In this document: piece after piece, positions 5,956 through 14,400 of the stretch | Position numbering within the stretch: position 1 is the stretch's first letter | How the letters are laid out: each line of letters opens with the position of its first letter | DNA from: Deltaproteobacteria bacterium | GTDB taxonomy: Bacteria; Desulfobacterota; Dissulfuribacteria; Dissulfuribacterales; QOAL01 | Assembly (NCBI GenBank): GCA_015486425.1 | Contig: WFRQ01000056.1 | Coordinates: 1 to 16,261, forward strand | Direction: 5' to 3' | Length of the DNA stretch: 16,261 nucleotides | Notes under the pieces: model-generated | What the model was told of the DNA's origin: nothing | What the model saw: only the letters and a program-made list of their open reading frames with translations | Database searches by the model: none | Position numbers and translations under genes: made by a program

Positions 5956-7410
5956 ATGAAACCGGTATTAAAAAAATGCAGAGCAGAAAACGCTTCAGTG
6001 CTCTTTCTGATTATCATCTCTATCCTGCTTGTTCATTGCCCTGCCACAGCGAAGGAACTGGTTATAGGCACTGACACGGAAAAGAGCATTTCCTTAACCA
6101 TATACAACCGTGACCTTGCGCTTGTCAGGGATGTCCGCCATGTAAAACTTCCAAAAGGGGAATTGCAACTTGCCTACAGCGGCATAAGCGGTGAAATAAA
6201 ACCTGAGACCGCCCTTTTCAAGGCTGATAATATCAGCATCCTGGAGCAGAAATTTGAATTTGACCTGCTCACGCCTGAAGCCCTGCTGCAGAAATACGTG
6301 GGACGACAGGTGGAAATCATTAAGAAACACCCCACTACCGGAGAAGAGACCACGGTACCTGCCACTGTTCTCAGCACTAACAACGGAGTTGTGCTCAAAA
6401 TAGGCAACCGTATTGAGACAGGGGTTCCTGGCAGGCTGGCATTTCCGGATGTACCGGAAAACCTGCGGGAAAAACCAACACTCTGCCTGCTTGCAGAAAG
6501 CAGCGCCGCTGGTGCCAGGGATATTGAACTCACATACCTTACAACAGGCCTTGGATGGCAAGCCGATTACGTGGCCGAGCTGAACAATGATGAAAACGCC
6601 CTGAATATCAAGGGTTGGGTAACGCTTACAAACAACAGCGGGACAGCATACCGCAATGCCCGTCTTCAGCTTGTGGCAGGAGATGTCCACAGGGTGGCCC
6701 AGAGGAATGCTCCCAGGGCCGTTCTCTACAAGGCAGCCATGGCAGAGGCAGCGCCCAGCGATTCCATGGCAGAGGAATCCCTGCTTGACTTCCATTTATA
6801 TACACTGGGGAGAACCACCACAATCAAGAACAGGCAGAGCAAGCAGGTATCTCTGCTCAGCGCCTCTTCAGTACCCTGCAGGAAGGAATATATAATCAGA
6901 GGGAACAGCGCCGCGTTTACACGCAGAAGTGGCTCTGAAGCAAGAAAAATCAAGGTTGGAGTATTTCTTTCCACGGAAAACACCAGGAAAAACAACCTGG
7001 GGCTCCCCATGCCCGGAGGGACGGTGCGGGTTTACAAAAAGGACTCAGGCGGTTCACTGCAGTTTGTTGGAGAGGACAGGATTGACCACACACCTGAGAA
7101 AGAAGAAATAAGGCTCAAACTTGGTGATGCCTTTGATGTTACTGCCTGGCGGAAGCAGACAGACTTCAAAAAGGTATCAGGGTTCAGCGGTTATAATTAC
7201 GTGTATGAGGCAGCCTTTGAAGTGCTTGTGAAAAACGCCCTTAAAAAAGAGATTACGGTCCAGGTCAGGGAAACACTGCCAGGAGACTGGACGGTGAAGT
7301 CCGAGTCTGTTGGACACCGCAAACTCTCGGCACACGTGGCACGGTGGGACGTAAAGGTGCCTGCCAGTGGAAGCACAACTCTCAGGTACCGTGTTCTTGT
7401 GAAATATTAA
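5956..7410 (+). CDS. DUF4139-domain exported protein
   Basis: The 484-residue protein has a signal peptide (about residues 1-32, with a hydrophobic core VLFLIIISILLV and ATA before the mature start). The family signatures are YLTTGLGWQADYVAEL around residue 195 and FHLYTLGRTTTIKNRQSKQV around residue 279, both hallmark segments of DUF4139 (PF13598). The N-terminal part SISLTIYNRDLALVRDVRHV also fits. The C-terminal region (about 420-484) looks like beta-rich modules (VKNALKKEITVQVRETLPGDW). The function of the family is unknown. Export suggests a periplasmic or surface role. ATG 5956 has AAGGAG 6 nt upstream. A TTG-started extension overlapping arfB is less likely. A probable terminator follows. 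Confidence 0.88.
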   Translation: MKPVLKKCRAENASVLFLIIISILLVHCPATAKELVIGTDTEKSISLTIYNRDLALVRDVRHVKLPKGELQLAYSGISGEIKPETALFKADNISILEQKFEFDLLTPEALLQKYVGRQVEIIKKHPTTGEETTVPATVLSTNNGVVLKIGNRIETGVPGRLAFPDVPENLREKPTLCLLAESSAAGARDIELTYLTTGLGWQADYVAELNNDENALNIKGWVTLTNNSGTAYRNARLQLVAGDVHRVAQRNAPRAVLYKAAMAEAAPSDSMAEESLLDFHLYTLGRTTTIKNRQSKQVSLLSASSVPCRKEYIIRGNSAAFTRRSGSEARKIKVGVFLSTENTRKNNLGLPMPGGTVRVYKKDSGGSLQFVGEDRIDHTPEKEEIRLKLGDAFDVTAWRKQTDFKKVSGFSGYNYVYEAAFEVLVKNALKKEITVQVRETLPGDWTVKSESVGHRKLSAHVARWDVKVPASGSTTLRYRVLVKY

Positions 7411-7429
7411 CCAGCACGTGACTGTTCAG

Positions 7430-7464
7430 CGTTTTTCCCATTTTACGGGAATGGCGTGTTTTTT
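7430..7464 (+). terminator. Probable rho-independent terminator
   Basis: CGTTTTTCCC (7430-7439) pairs with GGGAATGGCG (7447-7456) through two G-U pairs and one mismatch. It is followed by TGTTTTTT. It lies 20 bp after the DUF4139 stop. The stem is moderate, hence the middling confidence. Confidence 0.5.
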
Positions 7465-7505
7465 CGCTGCTGAATTCAGACTGCACACAGGCGACAGGCA
7501 GCAGG

Positions 7506-7688
7506 GGAGCATTCCCTGTTTGTCCCGCCTTTTGCTATTATTGCGAAGGCTGTGTGGCTTTTTGAGACTTGTTCTGCGAGAAACCCTGCATAAAACATTC
7601 GTGAGACATCATAACAGTTTCAGAACCAGTCTCAAAAAGTTACATAGCTGCAGCACGTTATGATATTGGGACAAACGGGGAATGCTCC
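7506..7688. repeat. 183-bp inverted-repeat element
   Basis: The left arm (7506-7576) and right arm (7621-7688) are inverted copies around a 44-nt loop. The outer 21 bp (7506-7526 against 7668-7688) match at 20 positions. The inner 19 bp (CTTTTTGAGACTTGTTCTG at 7558-7576 against its partner at 7621-7639) match at 18. The middle of the arms is partly paired. It occupies most of the 452-bp gap 7411-7862, where I see no gene. It could be a MITE, a solo remnant with long terminal repeats, or a long structured RNA. Confidence 0.75.
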
Positions 7689-7862
7689 CGGCGCCAGCGT
7701 AAAATCAAACATTTCATGCTGCACCGCCCCGCCTGTGCCGCACATCATGAAAAATGACGTTAACCCCTGAAACAAAGGTACATAGGAGGAAATGGACGTT
7801 TGATAATTTCGGATATAGCCAAAAATATTCAGCAGCAATGAACAGTGTGATAAGCGCGCAGC

Positions 7863-8504
7863 ATGAAATCCGCAACATCTGAAAACCATAATCACCGCGT
7901 TTCCATACTGGCAGGAACAGTTATCCTGCTTCTTGCAGCAGGTATTGTTTCCACCTTTTTCATTCCCTGGGAACGTCTCCTGCTTGAAACTGTTCAGCCC
8001 TTGGGAGACACCTTTGCAGGCGCCCTGTTTGTGCAGGCAGCCAAATACGTTGGCAATGGCTTTTACCAGGCCATCCCTGTTGCCATTCTGATGTTTTTGG
8101 CATGGAGAAAACGAAACACAGAACTTTTCAGACGCATGCTTGCAGCACTCTATGCGGTTGCCGCATCAGGCATTATTGCCAATATACTCAAGTTTGCAAT
8201 AGGCAAGGCGCGGCCAGGTGAAAAACTGGGAAACTGGCACATGATTCCCTTTTCCACTGCCAATGACTTTCATTCTTTCCCATCGGGCCACACCACCACT
8301 TCCTTTGCCATGGCCTGGGTGCTGTCTGTATTTTACCCCAGGATGACGCCTGTTTTCTTTGGAACCGCCGTACTAATTGGCTTAGGACGGATTACAGGAG
8401 AATCTCATTTCCCCAGTGACGTGATGGGAGGGGCTCTTCTCGGAATGGCAGCAGGCTGGCTCACAGTGAAATATTACAGGCTGAAAATGGAGACAAACGG
8501 GTAG
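7863..8504 (+). CDS. PAP2-family membrane phosphatase
   Basis: The 213-residue protein has about five to six hydrophobic segments (13-33, 68-81, 91-109, 145-158, 163-176, 188-202). All three motifs of the type 2 phosphatidic acid phosphatase family are present: K110-x6-R117-P118, P140-S-G-H143, and R176-x5-H182-x3-D186. The usual Ser before Arg in motif 3 is Gly. Family members remove phosphate from lipid phosphates such as phosphatidic acid, phosphatidylglycerophosphate or undecaprenyl pyrophosphate at the membrane. The exact substrate cannot be read from the sequence. A TAA lies in frame 9 nt upstream, so ATG 7863 is the earliest ATG. No good ribosome site precedes it. Confidence 0.87.
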   Translation: MKSATSENHNHRVSILAGTVILLLAAGIVSTFFIPWERLLLETVQPLGDTFAGALFVQAAKYVGNGFYQAIPVAILMFLAWRKRNTELFRRMLAALYAVAASGIIANILKFAIGKARPGEKLGNWHMIPFSTANDFHSFPSGHTTTSFAMAWVLSVFYPRMTPVFFGTAVLIGLGRITGESHFPSDVMGGALLGMAAGWLTVKYYRLKMETNG

Positions 8505-8533
8505 AAATTCATCCTTGGAGTTTCTTCAAATCA

Positions 8534-10036
8534 TCAACACCCCTCGGGCCATTTCTCTCCTGACACTGCCTCCTCAGCCCCCTTCAGGCCACGTTCTGTC
8601 AGCCTGCCACCCCATGAAGCGGTATCCGGATATCCACATACTGCTGCCATAACCTGCGCAGGAGAAAGCGCATCCGATGGCGCGGAAGGGACGAACAGGC
8701 ATCTATTATGGTAAGAGGAACCTTCTTTTATCTCCCTGATGATATGTTCTGCTTTCAATCGCATCATGGCATCATGTACATCTGCACTGAACAGACCGGT
8801 CTGTTCGGCAATTTCCCGCATGTCCGCAGGTTTGCCTCTCTTGAAAGACCGGAATATCTCAGCAGTGATATCAAGGGCAGCAGCCATCTGGTCTGCAGGG
8901 GAAATGGACCTGCGGTCTATCCTGAACCTCTTCCATACCTGCGAAGCGTAAGAGACCTCTGCCCCTGTGAGAAATGCCAGCCACCCCATATAAATCCACA
9001 TTAGCACAAGGGGGAATGTTGCAAAGGAACCGTAAATAGCATTGTACCTGGCAACACCAAGTTGAAGTTTGAGATATAATATCTGAACCATGAGCCATAT
9101 CAATCCACCCACGATTCCGCCTGTAACAGCAGGCATTGTTTCAACCCTGGTATTTGGCAGAAAACGATACAGCAGGGTAAATGTGGCAATCACTATAAAT
9201 ACGGGGAAAACCCGTAAAATCAGCACAAACAGGGCATCAAAAGGAAACCACTTCATGGCCATGTCAAGAAATGTCTGGCTCTGAATTGCTGCAATAGCCG
9301 CAAACCCGACATTGACCGCAATGGGGAAAATTATAAGCATTGCTGCGTAATCCATGAATCTCCGGCCAAAGGGACGCATTTTTACAGGTTTCCAGATAGC
9401 ATTGATGGCCTCCTCTATGCTGTCAAGCAGGGCAATAACGATTACAAGCAATCCAAGAATTCCAATGATACCGATGGTTGCGAAATTTGTCTGGTCCACA
9501 TAATCAAAGACCTGATCCACCGCGTTGTTAAGATGTACAAGCATGGTATTGCTGCGCCCACTCTTTGCCTTATCATACTCTCTGTCTGCAGGTTTTTTGT
9601 CTGCATCACCTGCCTGTTTGTTTTCTCCTGCATCAGAAACAGAAGCGCCTGTCTGCTCACTCTTATTATTTGAACCCTTTTCCCCATGCTTTGAAACAGG
9701 CTGATATTCTCCAGTGATGCTGGATTCAAAATTTGCGATAAAGGTATAGGCAGCCTCACGTATCTGATCACCTGCACCAAGGCCTTTCAGCACTGCTGTT
9801 CCAAGTGCCAGCAGTGGTACAACTGAAAGAATTACCGTATAAGTCAGGGCTGCAGCACGAACCATAACCAGGTCCTTGTGTGCATTGTGTAGCGTGATGT
9901 ACATTATGCGCAGCACCATGCGAAGAGCATGTGAAAGACGGTTGTCAGACCATGAAGATACAGGTTTCCAGACCCATTCCTTTAATGTGCCCTGGCCTGT
10001 TGCTGAACAGTTTTCCGGCATGGATTTGTTTTTCAC
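8534..10036 (-). CDS. YihY/BrkB-family inner-membrane protein with winged-helix-like tail
   Basis: The 500-residue protein belongs to the YihY/virulence factor BrkB family (once misnamed RNase BN). Signatures are RAAALTYTVILSVVPLLAL near residue 60, the FPNTRVE-like RFLPNTRVET near 291, and RYNAIYGSFATFPLVLMWIY near 330. Six or so membrane segments lie within 62-362. Residues 108-165 are a hydrophilic Ser/Lys/Asp-rich insertion between segments one and two, which the common family length (about 290 in E. coli) lacks. After residue 380 a soluble domain resembles a winged helix (DMREIAEQTGLFSADVHDAMMRL). The function is unknown. The start is GTG at 10036 with GGAG 8 nt upstream, and ATG five codons later is possible. 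It is convergent with the PAP2 gene, ending 29 bp from it. Confidence 0.87.
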   Translation of the reverse strand: MKNKSMPENCSATGQGTLKEWVWKPVSSWSDNRLSHALRMVLRIMYITLHNAHKDLVMVRAAALTYTVILSVVPLLALGTAVLKGLGAGDQIREAAYTFIANFESSITGEYQPVSKHGEKGSNNKSEQTGASVSDAGENKQAGDADKKPADREYDKAKSGRSNTMLVHLNNAVDQVFDYVDQTNFATIGIIGILGLLVIVIALLDSIEEAINAIWKPVKMRPFGRRFMDYAAMLIIFPIAVNVGFAAIAAIQSQTFLDMAMKWFPFDALFVLILRVFPVFIVIATFTLLYRFLPNTRVETMPAVTGGIVGGLIWLMVQILYLKLQLGVARYNAIYGSFATFPLVLMWIYMGWLAFLTGAEVSYASQVWKRFRIDRRSISPADQMAAALDITAEIFRSFKRGKPADMREIAEQTGLFSADVHDAMMRLKAEHIIREIKEGSSYHNRCLFVPSAPSDALSPAQVMAAVCGYPDTASWGGRLTERGLKGAEEAVSGEKWPEGC

Positions 10037-10197
10037 TTGAATTGCTCCATTTAATTTTCACCTGATTTGAGCGATCAATCTAAGTTTCAGTAAATATCAA
10101 CCATGGATATATTACATACCCTGAACATTTTAATAATATTAGATTCATTAAACCAAGGTCAACCCAAAACGATTAGTCAACACTTTCGGAGCAGCCC

Positions 10198-11448
10198 ATG
10201 AGTTTCAGATTCATTCACTGCGCAGACCTTCATCTCGACACTCCGTTTATTGGAATTACCGCTGACAATCCTGAGATAAGCGGCACTATCAGGGAATCCA
10301 CCTTTGAGGCTTTCAGCTCGGTGGTGAGGCTTTCAATAGAAACCGGGGCTGAATTTCTGCTCCTTGCAGGCGATATTTTTGATAATGGCAGGCAGACCGT
10401 GCGTGCAGTTATGAGGTTCAGGGACATGCTGCAGGAGCTTTCAGACAGTGGAATCAGGACGTTTATGGTCCATGGCAACCATGACCCTGCGGGAACTGCG
10501 TTTTCTGCCATATCCTGGCCTGAATCAGTTCATATTTTCCCAGGTTCAGGGCCGCAATGCGTGAATTTCTCTGCAAAAGACGGAAGCAGCATATCTGTTA
10601 CAGGCCAGAGCCATGAAACAGCTTCAGTAAAAAAGAACCTTGCGGCAGAATTTCCACGTCGCCCTGACACGGAATTTCGCATAGCCCTGCTTCACGCCCT
10701 TGCAGGGAAAGGCAGCGTTCATGCCCCTTACGCACCCTGCACAGTTTCCCAGTTGAAACAGCATGGCTTTGACTACTGGGCCCTTGGCCATGTTCATAAT
10801 TTCAAAATCCTGGCAACTCACCCGCATGTTGTGTATCCAGGGTGTATCCAGGGCCGAAGCTTCAGGGAAACCGGGCCCCGGGGGTGTGTATGCGTTAATG
10901 TCCAGGACGGAGAGGTCATGGATACGGAATTTCACCCGGTTGACTCTGTACGATGGGAGCAGGCAGATATTCCCATAAACGGTTTTAATACAGTGGATGC
11001 ACTGGAGCAGGCCATACTGGATAAAATTGAAAGTCTGTCAGTGGACACTGAGGGCAGGCCCCTTATATGCAGACTTGCGCTTACAGGAAGAGGGGCGCTT
11101 TACAGGACACTTTACAGGGACAGCACGCGCGATGAACTTGTTGAAAGGTTGAGAGAGGGCCTGTCAGGCACAAATCCATTTATATGGCTTCAGGCAATAA
11201 AGACATTCTGCCTTCCTGAGTTTGATATGAAGGAGCGCATGAAGGGAGATGATTTTCTTTCAAGGGTGCTTTTGACTGGAGAAGAACTTGCTGAACAGGA
11301 CATTGCCGGAAGCGTGCTTGCTGAACTCCTGAGTGATCGCCGGGTCTCAAGGCTTGATATATCATGGGACAGGGACGATTTCAGGGACATCATAACCCGC
11401 GCGCAGTTACTCTGCGCAGACCTTCTCGAAGGAGAAACCGAGGCGTGA
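10198..11448 (+). CDS. YhaO/SbcD-like metallophosphoesterase, DNA repair nuclease subunit
   Basis: The 416-residue protein carries the calcineurin-like nuclease motifs of the Mre11/SbcD group: D10-x-H12 (ADLHLD), G58-D59 (LLAGDIFD), G93-N-H95-D (VHGNHDP), H166 (ALLHA) and G197-H-V-H200. The C-terminal part (about 260-416) is the capping or partner-binding region. Family members are Mn-dependent nucleases acting on DNA ends with an SMC-like ATPase. The downstream gene overlaps it by 4 nt (GTGA) and encodes exactly such an ATPase, of the YhaN type with a membrane hairpin, so this is more like B. subtilis YhaO than E. coli SbcD. ATG 10198 has GGAG 6 nt upstream. Confidence 0.9.
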   Translation: MSFRFIHCADLHLDTPFIGITADNPEISGTIRESTFEAFSSVVRLSIETGAEFLLLAGDIFDNGRQTVRAVMRFRDMLQELSDSGIRTFMVHGNHDPAGTAFSAISWPESVHIFPGSGPQCVNFSAKDGSSISVTGQSHETASVKKNLAAEFPRRPDTEFRIALLHALAGKGSVHAPYAPCTVSQLKQHGFDYWALGHVHNFKILATHPHVVYPGCIQGRSFRETGPRGCVCVNVQDGEVMDTEFHPVDSVRWEQADIPINGFNTVDALEQAILDKIESLSVDTEGRPLICRLALTGRGALYRTLYRDSTRDELVERLREGLSGTNPFIWLQAIKTFCLPEFDMKERMKGDDFLSRVLLTGEELAEQDIAGSVLAELLSDRRVSRLDISWDRDDFRDIITRAQLLCADLLEGETEA

Positions 11449-14400
11449 AGATAACCGGATTCTACATTGACGGCTTTGGGATATTCAGTGACTGCCGCAT
11501 TGACGGGCTCTCTTCCGGGCTTAACATCTTCACCGGCTCCAACGAGGCAGGGAAATCCACACTTCTTGCCTTTTTCAGGCAGATACTACTTGGCCTTCCT
11601 ACTGCAAAGCAGAAGGGCGAGAGACAGTACCCGCCGCTCAGGGGTGGAAGGGAGGGAGGAATACTCTTCATTAAAACAGGCTCTAAACAGGAAGTCCGTC
11701 TGGAAAGACGAAAGGGGCCCCGTGGCGGAAGGGTAATCCTTACAGCCGCTGATGGCTCTGCTCTTAATGGTATTGATGTCTCATCCCTTACAGGCGGCAT
11801 GAGCATTGAGCTGTACCGAAACATATTTGCCTTCAGTCTGAACGAGCTGCAGACAATAGACAGCCTGGATTCATCAGAGGTCAGGTCTGTAATCTACAGT
11901 GCAGGCATGGGAACAGGCCTTCAGAAACTGCCAGAAGCGGAAAAGTTTATTGCAGCAAGGCAACAGGAGCTTTTCAGGCCGAGAAGCCGCAAAATGGCAA
12001 TCAACGCACTGCTCTCAAGGCTTGATGCAGTAAACAGGGAACTCAAGGAGGCTGAGGCTGAAAACCTTGGTTATGAAAAACTCTGCCACAGGCTTGAGTC
12101 TATTGAGGAACAGGCAGCACAGTGCAGAGAAAAACTTGAGAAAAAGAGACTTGAAAAGGCCCGCCTGGAATGCCTTCAGAATCTCAGGGAAGTGTGGCTC
12201 AGATTCAACCTTGCACAGGAAAAAATAAAAGGCCTTGGCAGGGTTCCAGAGGATATGCCTGCTGATGGACTGATTAAACTTGAAAGCATTGAAACAAGGC
12301 TTGAGGAAGCTGCGTCCCGATATGAAGAAAGCCATGATGCACTCATGGAAAAAAAAGAAGAGATGGACGCCATGCAGCCTGACGCTTCCCTGATTGGGGT
12401 GCGAAGCGATGTTTCAGGCCTTATGGAAGCCCTCCCACTGTACCAGCAGGCCGTTGAGAGGCTTCCAGGGCTTGAATCAGATGCCAGAGCACATGAACAG
12501 GAGATAAAAACCATGTGCGGCGCGCTTGGCAGGGGCTGGGATATGGAGCGCGTAAAAAAGATAGACCGCTCCATGTTCACAAGGGATGCAATAACAGAGT
12601 ACAGGCAGAGGCTTGCCACAGCGAGTGATAATGTCAGGAGCGCCAGGCAGACATACTCGGAGCGCTCTGAACTGCTGCACCAGGCAGAGCTTCACGCAAA
12701 AAAGGCCAGGGATGAAATGGAAAGGCTTGAGCAGGAAACAGAGCCATACAATTCCGCCATGCTCGAACAAGATTATCAGCAGGCCCTGTCTGCTCATAAA
12801 AACATGGTTTCCATGGGTTCAAGGCTTGAAAACATGGAACAGGAACTTTCCAGGGGCATTTCAAGGATCAGCCCCGCATGGACCCTGGAACATCTGAAGG
12901 AATTTGACCTTTCGGCATCAGCCCGCTCATGGATACGTGACCAGGAACAGGAACATAAGCGCATCAGCCTGGAGTTAGAACGTCTCAGGGACCGGGACAG
13001 CCAGGCAAAGAGCAGGCTTGACCAGGCAAAAAAGACTGCGGCTTCAAGGAGGCAGGAACTGAGAGAGCTTGCATATAGACTGGTGAGCTTTGCACGAGAG
13101 CACCAGGTTCCAGGCATTTACAGCCATTCAGATGATTATGTGCCCAAAGCGCCTGACACCTCACGTGTATGGAACATGGCAAGAGCGCTTGAGAGCACGG
13201 CAGCCAGGTTCAGCCACCTTGAAGAGAAAAACAGGGAGCTTCAGGAAAAATGCACACAGGCCTCAAACGCAATTCAGGAACATAAACGTCAGGACCCTGG
13301 CCTTGTCCCGATTTCACTGTTGCCTGCAAGATTTCTTGTGTCCCTGTCAGCCCTTTTCATAATTGCAGCGCCTCTGGCCTGGTACTGGCTTGGTCAGCAT
13401 GGCAGTGAATATTCTGATCAGATTTTTGCTTCCCTCTCTCTGCTTATGCTCTCATTCTGCTCGTTTGGCACAGGCATATTTATTTACAGGAAAAATATCC
13501 GCAAACGCAACAGAGACGAAGAGACATTTCTCCTGCAGCACAAGAAACTTGAGCAGGAATACCGGCGGCTGGAATCAGAGGCTGCGGTCCTCAGGCAGGA
13601 GATTGAGGAAATAATACAGCAGGCAGTGGATATACTGGCAGGACTTGGCATGAGCAGGGAACAGGTGTCTGATGCTGTGATATCACCTGATTCACTGAGC
13701 GCCACGTCAGAAAATTTTTCCAGCATTGCAGAGAAATTCCAGGAAATTTCGAACCAGATGAACACCGTTCGTATCAGGCTTGAAGAGGCGGAAGATAAGG
13801 GGAAAAGCTGCCTTTCCGAGCTTGAAGGCATAAGTTCGCAGATTGGAAAGTACAGAGACGAAATGACCCGGCTTGACAGCCAGTGGAAGGATTTTCTTGA
13901 AAAAAACGCACTTGATTCCACCACTGCACCTTCTGACATGAACGTAATTCTTGGAATTATTGAGTCCTGCCGCAGGGACCTTTCGGAACATGAACGGCTG
14001 ATACGGGAAATTTCCGACATGAAACAGCACGTTCTGCGCTTCCTGAGGCATATTCAGGAGATATCAGGTATCAGCGGCCTGGAAGAGGGGCCACTGCCTG
14101 CATCCCTTGAAAAGGCCTGGCAGTTTATTGAAAAACAGCAGGGCAGAGCCCGAGACCTTGAACTTGCAGCCCAGAGGGTTCAAACAGTGGAAGATGCAGC
14201 AAAGAAGGCCCATGAAGCCCTTGCCTCTGCACAAAAACAGACGCGCCAGGCGGAAACTGAGCTTAAAGAGGTAACAGAACAGTGGGAAGAGTGGCTGCAA
14301 TCAAACGGTTTTGCTCAGAGCTTTTCCCCGGACACTCTGCTTGACGCCCTGGGCATAATGGAACGTATACTTGAAAAACAGGACAGCCTGGACAGGATTC

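Noticed and set aside
6094..6795. 233-codon minus-strand open frame inside the DUF4139 gene
   Set aside because: It is a shadow of a well-supported gene on the plus strand, with no recognisable domain.
7792..7805. Leader mini-ORF (ATG GAC GTT TGA) behind AGGAGG upstream of the PAP2 gene
   Set aside because: The ribosome site is only 2 nt from the ATG and the peptide has three residues, so there is not enough to call attenuation.
10067..10078. TTGA-GCGA-TCAA palindrome upstream of the YihY gene as an FNR site
   Set aside because: The half-sites are 2 bp too close for FNR geometry, and a 4-bp half-site palindrome is expected by chance.
11364..11444. N-terminal extension of the YhaN-like ATPase from an ATG inside the nuclease gene
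   Set aside because: The added 27 residues are Arg-rich and unlike the family, and the GTG at 11445 gives the standard start with a 4-nt overlap.
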